Origin: Nitrospira sp. SG-bin1
Lineage (GTDB): Bacteria; Nitrospirota; Nitrospiria; Nitrospirales; Nitrospiraceae
Length of the DNA: 64,000 nucleotides
Direction of reading: 5' to 3'
Assembly (NCBI GenBank): GCA_002083365.1
Contig: LVWS01000018.1
Span: 1 to 64,000 of the forward strand
Positions within the stretch are counted from its first letter, which is position 1, and every line of letters starts with the position of its first letter. Under the pieces are notes generated by a model. It saw nothing but the letters and a program-made list of their open reading frames with translations. It did no database searches and had not been told where the DNA came from. Positions 35,364-44,188 of this stretch are shown one piece after another. Made by a program: the position numbers and the translations under genes.

Positions 35364-35681
35364 GATGACTCCTCCTCTCCTCGTCCAATACCGGAAGCAA
35401 TCACTGACTCCTATTGCAGGATGGCGTCTCAGTCTTTAGTTGTAAAGCACTTCCTACCCTAGTCTGAGAACTGTACCCATGAATATTCGCTTGGCAACAT
35501 GTATTCCAGCCCGGCCCCCATTAATGTGCAATTACTCATCTTGTTGTAATCATAGAGATCAGTATGGTGCGCGCAACTGATGAGTAAGAAGGAGAGACGT
35601 GATCGGGTGGCGAAGTAGCGGCACGGTGCCGAATAGTCGGCTCCGGCCTCAAGCCTATGCTAGGCTTGAGGTGAGGTACTT
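35364..35681. other. 318-bp structured leader region before 35682
   Basis: Divergent region between an NmrA-type gene and an exported protein. It contains two palindromes near the plus-strand start (35619-35631 and 35647-35671) and a small upstream frame from 35599. No other gene is seen. Confidence 0.4.
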
Positions 35682-35715
35682 ATGGCAGCAAGTCGTCTTG
35701 GTGCGGTGCTATTGA
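35599..35715 (+). CDS. Possible 38-residue leader peptide overlapping the next gene
   Basis: GTG at 35599 follows AAGGAGAGAC, a strong ribosome site. The frame reads VIGWRSSGTVPNSRLRPQAY and ends at TGA 35713-35715, inside the exported-protein gene that starts at 35682. It runs through the 35647-35671 hairpin, so its translation would open or close that hairpin. No residue bias pointing to a specific amino-acid attenuator was seen apart from five Arg. Support is moderate to low. Confidence 0.25.
   Translation: MIGWRSSGTVPNSRLRPQAYARLEVRYLWQQVVLVRCY
35647..35671 (+). promoter_or_regulatory. Perfect 11-bp hairpin next to the ribosome-binding site
   Basis: CCTCAAGCCTA-tgc-TAGGCTTGAGG is a perfect inverted repeat with a 3-nt loop. 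Its right arm ends in GAGG, part of the Shine-Dalgarno stretch GAGGTGAGG before the ATG at 35682. A folded mRNA would partly hide the ribosome site; at the DNA level it would be a good operator. A second palindrome, CGGCAC-G-GTGCCG, lies at 35619-35631. Confidence 0.45.
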
Positions 35716-36161
35716 CGGTCTTGCTCATCAGCGCATGGACCATCCGCTTTCAATCCACGATGGCATCGGATGAGCTCCCACGTTCTTATTTAAAAATCCC
35801 CCTCGTCTCTCGAGAACGGATTCCGATAGGCAGGATCTTAGCTTATCCAGATCAATATCAGATGCGCGAAATCCGGCTGACCGGCACTATCACGGCGATT
35901 CACACCGAGATCATCACGAATAGGTTCGTCTGTGGACGAGCCCACGAATGGACTATGCTGACTGTAGAAGATGATAGTGGCAGAATAGAGGTGATCGATC
36001 GAGGAGCTTGCGGGATGAACATGAGTGCATTGAAAGCGCCAATGGTGAAGGTCGGGGAGCAGATCGATCTGCTAGTTCACATTCTGGTCAGGACGAACCT
36101 AGACTCCCGAGAAACCACGCCTGAAAGCAGCCTCCTGTTCATGGATCGGGTTCGGTACTAG
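35682..36161 (+). CDS. Exported OB-fold-like protein, function unknown
   Basis: 159 residues. The N-terminus is a signal peptide (LGAVLLTVLLISAWTIRF). The mature part has ILAYPDQYQMREIRLTGTIT, then EWTMLTVEDDSGRIEVIDRG and VKVGEQIDLLVHILV, a strand pattern like an OB fold of the tRNA_anti/nucleic-acid-binding type, although for an exported protein binding of nucleic acid is doubtful. Two cysteines (VCGRAHE, GACGMN) might form a disulfide. No family is firmly recognised. Its translation may be controlled by the hairpin at 35647-35671. Confidence 0.65.
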   Translation: MAASRLGAVLLTVLLISAWTIRFQSTMASDELPRSYLKIPLVSRERIPIGRILAYPDQYQMREIRLTGTITAIHTEIITNRFVCGRAHEWTMLTVEDDSGRIEVIDRGACGMNMSALKAPMVKVGEQIDLLVHILVRTNLDSRETTPESSLLFMDRVRY

Positions 36162-36180
36162 ATACATGCTAGTAGGATGC

Positions 36181-36615
36181 TTATTCCCAACCGCTGACTT
36201 CGTAGCCCTTTTCTTTTAGACACTTCGTGACGGCGTCCGCGTACGGGGGGTCCGGTTCCAGCGGCTTGAACGTGCCTCCGAGTAATCCGACGACCAATCC
36301 AAGCCCGCTCCCCGCAGCGGCCCCGATCGCCACCCCTGGCAATCCGCCAACCACTCCGGCTGATGCACCGACGGCGCCACCCAGTGTCAGACCAAGCACA
36401 GCACCGGTCGTGGCGTTTGCGCTTTGGTTGGTCCCAGGCCGCAGTCCAGTCGTTTCAACTTGCCTTCGACAGGACTCAATCTCTTGTTGAGCCATTTGCT
36501 TGCCATACAAGTGGAGTTGTTTATTGGACCGTAAGATCGGCTGTGGGTCGGCGCAAGCCGTGACAGTCAGGAGAAGGATGATGCCTATCAAACGCTGCCG
36601 AGAGCGATTGGCCAC
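36181..36615 (-). CDS. Lipoprotein with glycine-zipper domain, copy 1
   Basis: 144 residues from a GTG at 36615 (CAGGA upstream). A lipoprotein signal (LIGIILLLTVTAC) precedes a middle section dominated by Gly and Ala (GAVLGLTLGGAVGASAGVVG), a glycine-zipper likely to pack in a membrane. The C-terminal motif KCLKEKGYEVSGWE matches RCLHEKGYEVTGWQ in the gene at 36910-37353. Likely outer-membrane or envelope protein; function unknown. Confidence 0.75.
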   Translation of the reverse strand: MANRSRQRLIGIILLLTVTACADPQPILRSNKQLHLYGKQMAQQEIESCRRQVETTGLRPGTNQSANATTGAVLGLTLGGAVGASAGVVGGLPGVAIGAAAGSGLGLVVGLLGGTFKPLEPDPPYADAVTKCLKEKGYEVSGWE

Positions 36616-36909
36616 AGAGATGTCCTGGAGTGTTTTCTTGCTGTTTCTTCACTTCTCACCCTTTGAAGCAAATGTCGAGGTTTTTTCAATTGCGCACATC
36701 TTCTTGTCCCTTCTCTCTCGCAGAGCGGATGGGTGGGTGCCTCAACGGCCCGCATTGTCCGAGCTTTCTTCCCTCACCATCACACGGAAGCGCTCGGTGG
36801 ATGTTCCGCATTGACCGACCATCGCCCACAATCGCGCTTCGGATCGACTCCCGCGTGGGCGGTCAGCGAGCAAAGGAGCATCCACTGAAGCGCTTACGCA
36901 CTCCTCCCC

Positions 36910-37353
36910 TCACTGCCAACCCGTCACTTCATAGCCCTTCTCGTGCAGACACCGGTTGACGAAGCCTGTATAGGCCTGGCTGGGTTGAGAAGGGCCGGCG
37001 ACAGCATGAAACAGGCCGGTTAAGAGGCCCCAGACCGCTCCACTCGCCGCGCCGACCATCGACCCAAGACCGGCTGATGCCCCGGCGATCACGCTCCCCA
37101 GCGCTCCACTCGCAGCACCAGCGCCAGCACCGACGGCAGTACCAGTCGCGACACGTCCGACCTTGCCGCCGCCGCTGCTTTCTTCCGCGCCGGCTGATTC
37201 GGCCAACTGCTTGCAGGTCTCGATGTCCTGTTCTGCAACGTCCTTTCCGACTGATTGCAAACGGTCATTCGGGTAGAGAACCGGTCGCGCGCCGGAACAT
37301 GCCGTCACCATCAACGCAAGGCAGCAGACCATACCCATTCCCCTTGCTCTCAT
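36910..37353 (-). CDS. Lipoprotein with glycine-zipper domain, copy 2
   Basis: 147 residues. Signal and lipobox MVCCLALMVTAC, then a short linker with QDIETCKQLAES, equivalent to QEIESCRRQVET in copy 1. The Gly/Ala-rich zipper (GTAVGAGAGAASGALGSVIA) and the ending HEKGYEVTGWQ are shared. The 294-bp gap to copy 1 (36616-36909) holds no gene. GGAAGGGTAAAGGC precedes the ATG. The pair probably arose by tandem duplication. Confidence 0.78.
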   Translation of the reverse strand: MRARGMGMVCCLALMVTACSGARPVLYPNDRLQSVGKDVAEQDIETCKQLAESAGAEESSGGGKVGRVATGTAVGAGAGAASGALGSVIAGASAGLGSMVGAASGAVWGLLTGLFHAVAGPSQPSQAYTGFVNRCLHEKGYEVTGWQ

Positions 37354-37357
37354 GCCT

Positions 37358-37675
37358 TTACCCTTCCTTTCTGTCCTCTGGCAATAATCGCGCCCATAGC
37401 AGCGCTGCCGCCATTCCTTTCACGTATACTCGTTTACGGCGAGCTTCCGCGCCGGCCTGAATGTGCACATTCGCACGGGGAACCGCGCAACGAGCAGCGA
37501 TGAAGCGGATCAGTTCCTCGTTGGCGGCGCCGTGAATGGGACGAGCCGCGAGACGGATCTTCACTGCATCGCCGTGAATGCCGACACATTCGGTGCGAGC
37601 GGCGTTGGGTTGGACATGCACTGTGAGGATGGAGCCGCCCTTGTGGTCCCGCGCGATGACAGGAAGGGAATCCAC
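37358..37675 (-). CDS. DUF167/YggU family protein
   Basis: 105 residues if started at GTG 37675, 14 nt after the stop of the CbbQ-type gene; a longer frame to 37816 overlaps that gene and lacks homology. SILTVHVQPNAARTECVGIHG, IRLAARPIHGAANEELIRFIA and GAEARRKRVYVKGM are typical of DUF167 (YggU), a small alpha/beta protein with unknown function. The start lacks a strong ribosome site, so coupling to the upstream gene is assumed. Confidence 0.78.
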   Translation of the reverse strand: MDSLPVIARDHKGGSILTVHVQPNAARTECVGIHGDAVKIRLAARPIHGAANEELIRFIAARCAVPRANVHIQAGAEARRKRVYVKGMAAALLWARLLPEDRKEG

Positions 37676-37688
37676 GAGAATCGACGGA

Positions 37689-38504
37689 TCAAAAGATCGC
37701 TTTGACGAATTCGAGTATCGTGCGTTGCATGTCCGAATCATCGGTGATCGGACGGGCGACGGCCACGTCGCAGGCCCGTTCGGGTGGTACGCCTTGCTTG
37801 ATGAGGGTACCGGCATAGATCAAGAGCCTGGTGCTGACACCTTCCTCCAATCCGTGGTTTCTCAGATTGCGGACCTTTTGACCGAGCTTGACGAGACGGC
37901 CGGCAATGGCGGCTTCCACCCCTGCCTCCCGCTGAACGACCGCCGTTTCGATGTCCGGCGCGGGGTAGTCGAACTCAATCGCCAAAAATCGCTGCTTCGT
38001 GCTCTGCTTCAGATCTTTGAGGACACTCTGATAGCCGGGATTGTAGGAGATCACCAGCATGAACTCGTCGGCTGCCTGCACAATCTGACCCTTTTTCTCG
38101 ATCGGAAGCACCCGTCGGTCATCGCTGAGGGGATGGATGATGACAGTCGTGTCCTTTCTGGCTTCCACGACCTCGTCGAGATAGACAATGGCGCCATGTT
38201 TCACCCCGGCGGTCAGGGGTCCGTCCATCCAAACGGTCTCCTGTCCCTTCAGGAGGTACCGCCCCACCAGGTCGGATGCCGTGAGATCCTCGTGACAAGC
38301 GACCGTGATCAGCGGTCGGCCGAGCTTGTACGCCATGTACTGCACGAAACGAGTCTTCCCGCAACCGGTCGGCCCCTTGAGCATGACCGGCAGCCTTCTC
38401 TCGGCGGCAATCGTGAACAGGCCGACCTCCCCACAAACCTCCGCATAAAACGGCTCCTGCAGGATGCGATACTGGGCGACATCGACTTCCCGTACCTGTT
38501 GCAT
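37689..38504 (-). CDS. CbbQ/NirQ/NorQ-type MoxR AAA+ ATPase
   Basis: 271 residues. Walker A is LKGPTGCGKTRFV, Walker B is AIVYLDEVVEARKDT, and the region FDYPAPDIETAVVQREAG fits the CbbQ_C domain of the CbbQ/NirQ/NorQ/GpvN group. These ATPases work with a VWA-domain partner (CbbO/NorD) to activate rubisco or nitric oxide reductase. No partner VWA gene lies in the window, so the target is unknown. It is followed by DUF167 with close spacing. Confidence 0.9.
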   Translation of the reverse strand: MQQVREVDVAQYRILQEPFYAEVCGEVGLFTIAAERRLPVMLKGPTGCGKTRFVQYMAYKLGRPLITVACHEDLTASDLVGRYLLKGQETVWMDGPLTAGVKHGAIVYLDEVVEARKDTTVIIHPLSDDRRVLPIEKKGQIVQAADEFMLVISYNPGYQSVLKDLKQSTKQRFLAIEFDYPAPDIETAVVQREAGVEAAIAGRLVKLGQKVRNLRNHGLEEGVSTRLLIYAGTLIKQGVPPERACDVAVARPITDDSDMQRTILEFVKAIF

Positions 38505-38624
38505 TAACGATTCGTTCCTCGTTGGGATATCAGTCGATCGGATTGGCTGTGACCGATCTCAAATCATCGTCACAATAAACGGAATAAACCGCGAAGATCA
38601 AGCGATGGGTCTCAGGACAGCCAG

Positions 38625-40937
38625 TTACGCCACCCTCTTCCCATCAAGGACTTCGCGGACTTTTTGAGTGAGTAGGTTCGGCGTGAAGGGTTTTTGAAGA
38701 AAGGCCGTGTCCCGCTTGACGCCACCCTGTTCGAATACCGGATGGTCGGGGTAGCCGGACATGTACAAGACCTTGATCTCAGGCCGCGCCACCGTCAGTT
38801 TTTCGGCAACCTCCGGCCCGCTCATCTGCGGCATCGCGACGTCCGTCAATAACAAATGGATGGGGCCCAGGTGCTTCGCACCGGTCAGAAGTGCCTCGAT
38901 ACCGTGACGCGCAACCAAGACCTCATACCCGTTCAGGCGGAGCGCTTCCTGCACAAGCCCGCGTACCGACGGATCGTCCTCGACGACGAGAATGGTCTCT
39001 CGTCCGATCGCTCTCCCCACTGTTCCGTTGCCGATGGGCGCCGTTTGCGTGGTCTCGTCCACCTTCGGGAAAAAGATCTTGCACGTGGTTCCCAGGCCTT
39101 GCTTGCTTTCGATCCCGATCGTTCCACCGCTTTGCTTCACGATGCCGTACACGGTGGACAACCCGAGACCGGTCCCCTTCCCTTTTTCCTTCGTCGTAAA
39201 AAACGGCTCGAATAAATGCGATTGAGTTTCTTCACTCATTCCATGGCCGGTGTCTCTGATCGCCAAGAGCACGTAGGATCCCTCTTCGAGCATCATGGTT
39301 TCACGCCGAGGGCCTTTTCCGATGGTGACATTCCTGGTCTGGATCGTCAGCTGGCCGCCCATGGGCATCGCATCCCGGGCATTGACGGCCAGATTCATGA
39401 TCACCTGTTCGATCTGTCCCGGATCGGCCTTGATCGCACCCAGCTGTGGTTCAAGATCGGCACAGAGTTCGATGATGTCTTCGCCCAACAACCGCCGCAA
39501 CATTCCGTCCATGTTCATGACGAGCGCGTTCAGATCCACGATCTTGGTGGCCACGAATTGCCGTCGGCTGAACGCCAGCAGCTGGCTGGTCAGGCCGGCA
39601 GCTCGATCGGCGGCTTTTTTGACCTCTTCCATCTCACGCCGTGATGGATCCGTCGGCGGCAAGCGACTCAGGATCAACTCGCTATACCCGCGAATCACCG
39701 TCAACAGGTTGTTGAAATCATGGGCGACACCGCCGGCGAGCCTCCCCACGGCTTCCATTTTCTGAGCCTGGCGCAGTTGCGCTTCCGTCAGGCGCAACGC
39801 CTCTTCGGCTCTGGCGCGTTCACCGAATTGACCGATCTTGAGAGCGACATCGGCGATCATACTGAGCAATTCGCCGTCGGGCTCACGCACTTGATGGCTG
39901 AAAAACTCGATGACGCCATCGATTTCACCCCCGATACGGATGGGAAACCCAAAGGCCCCATGAAGCCCGGTCTTGGCGGCCAAATCCGCTCGAACAAAGG
40001 CGGGATCGACCGTCACGTCTCTGATCCACACCGGTTGTCCGCTTTCCAAAATCCGACCCGGTAATCCCACGCCCGGCTTGAAGGTCTGATGCTGGATCTG
40101 CGCGATAAACTCATCAGCGGCAAGCGTCGTGATTTGCCAGTGATCGAGGCACCGCAGCGTTCCCGATTGTTTGTCCAGCCGCCAAAATACGCCGAGGTCC
40201 CATTCGAGACTCTCGCCGACCGCCTGAACGATTTTCGGCACCGCTTCTTCGAGTCTCATGGCTTCCGACAGGACACGCGTCACGGCATATTGAGACGCCT
40301 GCCGCCGCTCGGCCCGACGACGATCGGTAATATCGCGCACGAAAGCGCTAAAGATATACGCTTCACCGATACGTGCCGGCGAGACGGCGAGTTCCACCGG
40401 AAACTCGTGGCCCTCCCTGTGCCGCGCGGCGATCTCGATCCGGCGATTCAGCACCGGGCCGGCACCGGTCTTGAGATACTCTCGAATCCCTTGCGCATGC
40501 GCCTCCCGATCCCGTTCCGGGATAATGGTGTCCGACAGCAATTTCCCCATCGCCTCTTCGCGGGTCCACCCGAAGATCGCCGTCGCTTGCGCATTCCACT
40601 CGGTCACGATTCCGGCCGCATCGATGGTAATGACGCCATCGAGCGCCGTATCGACGATCGCCCGGTTGCGCTCCTGACTTTGCAGCAGCGCCGCCTCAGC
40701 CGCCCGCGCCCACGCACTTTCCTGTTGGGCTTGTCGATACTCCGCTCGCAACCGACTCGTCGACCACAGCAGCAGCACCAACAGCGGAAGCCAGACGGCC
40801 GCCACGATGCTGCGTTCAACATGGCCGAGCAGGAAGGTTCCCACGCCCAGAGTAACCAGCGTGCTCAAAACCATCACGAACGTCAGCCACTCGTATCGGC
40901 GAGCCGTTGAAACGGTTCGCTCCTCCGGTTGAGTCAT
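38625..40937 (-). CDS. Hybrid sensor histidine kinase (2TM-PAS-GAF-HisKA-HATPase-REC)
   Basis: 770 residues from the ATG at 40937, which overlaps the TGA of the upstream gene (ATGA). Two membrane helices (about 18-60), a PAS domain with IVDTALDGVITIDAAGIVTEW, a GAF domain (about 240-385), then HisKA with GGVAHDFNNLLTVIRGYSEL (phospho-His), HATPase with DTGHGMSEETQSHLFEPFF and GTGLGLSTVYGIVK, and a C-terminal receiver (ILVVEDDPSVRGL; acceptor Asp in LLLTDVAMPQM). It belongs to the group where the receiver ends the protein, with no output domain. It is co-transcribed with the cysteine-cluster fusion. Confidence 0.92.
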   Translation of the reverse strand: MTQPEERTVSTARRYEWLTFVMVLSTLVTLGVGTFLLGHVERSIVAAVWLPLLVLLLWSTSRLRAEYRQAQQESAWARAAEAALLQSQERNRAIVDTALDGVITIDAAGIVTEWNAQATAIFGWTREEAMGKLLSDTIIPERDREAHAQGIREYLKTGAGPVLNRRIEIAARHREGHEFPVELAVSPARIGEAYIFSAFVRDITDRRRAERRQASQYAVTRVLSEAMRLEEAVPKIVQAVGESLEWDLGVFWRLDKQSGTLRCLDHWQITTLAADEFIAQIQHQTFKPGVGLPGRILESGQPVWIRDVTVDPAFVRADLAAKTGLHGAFGFPIRIGGEIDGVIEFFSHQVREPDGELLSMIADVALKIGQFGERARAEEALRLTEAQLRQAQKMEAVGRLAGGVAHDFNNLLTVIRGYSELILSRLPPTDPSRREMEEVKKAADRAAGLTSQLLAFSRRQFVATKIVDLNALVMNMDGMLRRLLGEDIIELCADLEPQLGAIKADPGQIEQVIMNLAVNARDAMPMGGQLTIQTRNVTIGKGPRRETMMLEEGSYVLLAIRDTGHGMSEETQSHLFEPFFTTKEKGKGTGLGLSTVYGIVKQSGGTIGIESKQGLGTTCKIFFPKVDETTQTAPIGNGTVGRAIGRETILVVEDDPSVRGLVQEALRLNGYEVLVARHGIEALLTGAKHLGPIHLLLTDVAMPQMSGPEVAEKLTVARPEIKVLYMSGYPDHPVFEQGGVKRDTAFLQKPFTPNLLTQKVREVLDGKRVA

Positions 40938-42424
40938 GAGATCGTCCTTGTGATCACCCAGGTGTCCAGAACGACGGATGGACGGTAGGCCAACTTGGCG
41001 GCACGGAGTCCCGGCAGACCGGCATCGTCCAGGGTATTGATCTGGGCCGCCCCTTGCGCCACGGCGGCGCGACAGGTTTCTCGGAATACCCACTGTGCCA
41101 GACCGGGGATGGAGCGGTCCGCGACTTCCAAAAGGATGCACCAGGTTTGAGGCGTCAACCGGTAACCGAACGTATAGGCGGCGATGTCACCGTTGACTCT
41201 CACGACGGTCCCCGACAGACCCATCCGCTCATATTCCTGAAAGACGAGACCATGCGCCATTTCCGCATCCTCCAGGAGCAGCTTCCCCATATGATCAAGA
41301 TCTCCCTGTCGTTTCTGTTCGGCCCATCGGCGATATAGACGCATGCACTCGGACCGGTGATCGGGCCGATAGGACTCGCTCGTGATCGCCTGTTCTCGCG
41401 CCGCACGGTTGCAAAGCGCCCGCTGGGACTTGTAGCGGTCTCCTGACAAGGCGACCAGTTCCTTGGCCGAATAGAGATAGTCTCCTTCTTTCCGGCGAAA
41501 TTGGATCCTGTCGCACTCCAGCAGTTGTCGTTGCGACTCTGTCACGTTTTCGACGCGACTCACGGACGACGACCCGTTCCACGATCGCATCATCGCGAAA
41601 GCCTGTTCCACGGTCCGATGCAACGGTCCGTCTCCGAGCGGGGGAAGCGGCATGAACCATCCGTCAGGAGAGTCGGCAAAAAGAAACACCGTGTGATCAC
41701 ACTCCATCCACCAATGAGGGAGCACCGACGTCCAAATATAATGGTACGGAAACGCGAACGCGGCCGGCGTGTCGGGCCCAATCACTCGGGCGCGTTCCAG
41801 AGCCTTCGTGAAAGCGGATGCGTCCGACAACGTCAACGGACGGAGCCGAGGATCAACTCGCTGTGATGCAAGCCGAACCGTCAGGTGCGGGAGGGCCTTG
41901 AGCACGATCACATCGTCCTGAAAACGACCGATCAGGCGGGGATGGGCCGCGATCGTTTCAATCGTCGCTTCATCCAAGAGGAAGGTCGCGACCTGCTCTC
42001 CGTACTCGCGAATGGCACTCGAGGATGCGTCGCACATGAAGGGGCACTTGGAATCCCACCCAAGCAACACTTCTCGTCCCGACGCATCCCACATCAAGAC
42101 CAGCGGGTACAACCGACAATCCAACGGGCGGACGTCGTAGATCCCGCAACGACCCGACGTGGGATCAAACGCGGGACAGAGATATCCGTCCCCGTTCGGA
42201 TTCTTGACGAGGTCGACTTGCGCGCCCGACTTGTCGGGAAAGAACGAATCGGCCACTCCATGCGCTACCGCCTCGCGGATTTCTCGACGGGTAAAATATG
42301 GACGAAGAAAGCTATCGGCCTCCGGGAAACGGCAACAGACATCGCAACGGAAACACGCCGAATCAGGAACCAGCTGGGGCAGAACTGGCATGGTTTGTTT
42401 GGAATCCACTGTACGGGTGCCCAT
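40934..42424 (-). CDS. YkgJ-type cysteine-cluster domain fused to LPG-synthase-type (DUF2156) domain
   Basis: 496 residues. The N-terminal 150 carry CFRCDVCCRFPEAD, CGIYDVRPLDCRLYP and further Cys (YLCPAF, SKCPFMC), the YkgJ/YcgN-like CxxCxxC pattern presumed to bind zinc or an iron-sulfur cluster. The C-terminal 300 resemble the GNAT-fold pair of lysyl-phosphatidylglycerol synthase (DUF2156): FPYHYIWTSVLPHWWMEC, then HMGKLLLEDAEMAHGL and RVNGDIAAYTFGYRL, GAAQINTLDDAGLPGL. No membrane flippase part is present. It may transfer an aminoacyl or acyl group. The gene overlaps the hybrid kinase by 4 bp. Confidence 0.8.
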   Translation of the reverse strand: MGTRTVDSKQTMPVLPQLVPDSACFRCDVCCRFPEADSFLRPYFTRREIREAVAHGVADSFFPDKSGAQVDLVKNPNGDGYLCPAFDPTSGRCGIYDVRPLDCRLYPLVLMWDASGREVLLGWDSKCPFMCDASSSAIREYGEQVATFLLDEATIETIAAHPRLIGRFQDDVIVLKALPHLTVRLASQRVDPRLRPLTLSDASAFTKALERARVIGPDTPAAFAFPYHYIWTSVLPHWWMECDHTVFLFADSPDGWFMPLPPLGDGPLHRTVEQAFAMMRSWNGSSSVSRVENVTESQRQLLECDRIQFRRKEGDYLYSAKELVALSGDRYKSQRALCNRAAREQAITSESYRPDHRSECMRLYRRWAEQKRQGDLDHMGKLLLEDAEMAHGLVFQEYERMGLSGTVVRVNGDIAAYTFGYRLTPQTWCILLEVADRSIPGLAQWVFRETCRAAVAQGAAQINTLDDAGLPGLRAAKLAYRPSVVLDTWVITRTIS

Positions 42425-42635
42425 CGAGGTCCAATCATACGATGCATGCCGAACGGTAGCAAGGAAGGTTTGCTTCCGGTCAGCTCAGGACCGCTTCACT
42501 TATTTTCTTCCGACTCGCGAGTTCCGACGCCAGGGGGACGGTCCACTGGCCTCTTGTCGCTCCCCGATGTGCGTGCTAGCATGGCTGACTTCGCCCATCT
42601 AACGCCGTTCCCGAACCTAAGCTGAGGATTGTTCG

Positions 42636-44111
42636 TTGGCACAGACTGAATCCTCCTGTCCGACACTCTCTCCTGAAACCGCACGTGACCGGGGCCGGGC
42701 CATTCGCGAGCAATTGCACCGCGCGAATCTGTTTGGAGCTCAATCGGCGTTTTCCCAACAGAGATCCGCCTTAGAATTGCAGGCGACGGCCTCCTGGCGA
42801 ATCAGCCCCTGCCCGTTTTACCTGTCATCCGAACAATTGCGTTTCTTCACCGATTTGGGGCCGCAGCTGTTGTCGTTCTATCGGGGATTGAATCGGCTGT
42901 ACATCGAAAGCGTCAAAGGCATTCAACCGACCTGGGTCGCCAAGTATCTCGATCAGGGCAAACCGCCGGCGTTGGTGCAATACAGCCGGATGAAACGGTT
43001 TCGCGATGTTCTGCCCGGCGTCATCCGGCCGGATATCATCCCGTCGCAGGATGGCATGGTGATCACCGAGCTCGATTCGGTACCGGGAGGCATCGGACTT
43101 ACCGCCTGTCTGTCGCAGATCTACCATGACCTGGAGGGCCATGCCGTAGGGCTCGTCGGCGGGAGAGATGGGATGGTCCGCGGATTTGCTCGCATGTTGC
43201 GGTCACTGCAAGACCAACAGGCAGGATGCATTGCCATCGTGGTCTCGGATGAATCCCGGGACTATCGGCCCGAAATGTCCTGGCTGGCTGCACGGCTTCG
43301 CGAAGAAGGGTTATCCGCTTGGTGCGTCGAGCCGCGCGAGATTCGGTTCACAGAGGAAGGGCTCCGCCTTCATACTGACGGTACCGAACAGGCGATCAGC
43401 GTGATCTACCGCTTTTATGAACTGTTCGACTTGCTGAACGTCCCGAAGGCCGAACTCGTTCAATATGCCGTGAAAAAAGGGTGGGTCTCCATGACTCCTC
43501 CCTACAAGCCGGCCCTGGAGGAAAAACTGGCCTTCGCCTTGCTCCATCACCCGGTGTTGCGACCGTTTTGGGAGAAGGAACTCGGCGAAGACTGCCTGCT
43601 GCATTTGGGCACGCTCATGCCCAGGACCTGGGTTCTCGACCCAACACCGCTTCCTGCGATTGCAACCATCCCCGGCTTACAAGTCGGTGGACGTCCGGTT
43701 GCCAATTGGACCGATCTTGAAACAGCCACGCAAAAGGAGCGGCATTTCGTCGTCAAGCCTTCCGGATTTTCCGAGCTCGCATGGGGCAGCCGGGGCGTAA
43801 CAATCGGTCATGACACACCTCAGACGGAATGGATTGAGGCGCTTCGAACAGCGCTCGCCTCCTTCCCGACCACTCCCTATATCCTGCAGGAGTTTCACAA
43901 AGGGCGGCGGTTCGAGATGGATTTCTTGGATGAAGATGGGCACGCCATGGTACATATGTCAGGCCGTGCGCGGCTCTCGCCCTATTACTTTGTTTCTGAG
44001 GGAAACGTTGAACTCGCCGGTATCCTGGCCACCATCTGCCCGGCGGACAAAAAGATTCTTCATGGCATGCAAGACGCGATCATGGTCCCTTGTGCCCTTC
44101 GATCCGGCTGA
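42636..44111 (+). CDS. ATP-grasp-like ligase of unknown function
   Basis: 491 residues, TTG start with GAGGA 8 nt upstream. The C-terminal half has HFVVKPSGFSELAWGSRG, with the Lys of an ATP-grasp lid, and YILQEFHKGRRFEMDFLDED, which resembles the metal/phosphate face of ATP-grasp ligases; VITELDSVPGGIGL lies in the middle. The nearest named comparison I can offer is the glutathionylspermidine-synthase-like/circularly permuted ATP-grasp group, with low certainty. It is the first gene of a plus-strand run with a glutaredoxin-like protein and KamA, and is divergent from the DUF2156 fusion. Confidence 0.55.
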   Translation: MAQTESSCPTLSPETARDRGRAIREQLHRANLFGAQSAFSQQRSALELQATASWRISPCPFYLSSEQLRFFTDLGPQLLSFYRGLNRLYIESVKGIQPTWVAKYLDQGKPPALVQYSRMKRFRDVLPGVIRPDIIPSQDGMVITELDSVPGGIGLTACLSQIYHDLEGHAVGLVGGRDGMVRGFARMLRSLQDQQAGCIAIVVSDESRDYRPEMSWLAARLREEGLSAWCVEPREIRFTEEGLRLHTDGTEQAISVIYRFYELFDLLNVPKAELVQYAVKKGWVSMTPPYKPALEEKLAFALLHHPVLRPFWEKELGEDCLLHLGTLMPRTWVLDPTPLPAIATIPGLQVGGRPVANWTDLETATQKERHFVVKPSGFSELAWGSRGVTIGHDTPQTEWIEALRTALASFPTTPYILQEFHKGRRFEMDFLDEDGHAMVHMSGRARLSPYYFVSEGNVELAGILATICPADKKILHGMQDAIMVPCALRSG

Positions 44112-44188
44112 TGCGCGCCTTTTCAATAAACCATAAAATGGGCGTTTCACTTTCTCCTTTTTCCTGGTAGCCTAATACGATCGTGGCT

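Noticed and set aside
37676..37816. Extended start of the DUF167 gene
   Set aside because: It would overlap the CbbQ-type gene by more than 120 bp, and the extra residues do not resemble DUF167.
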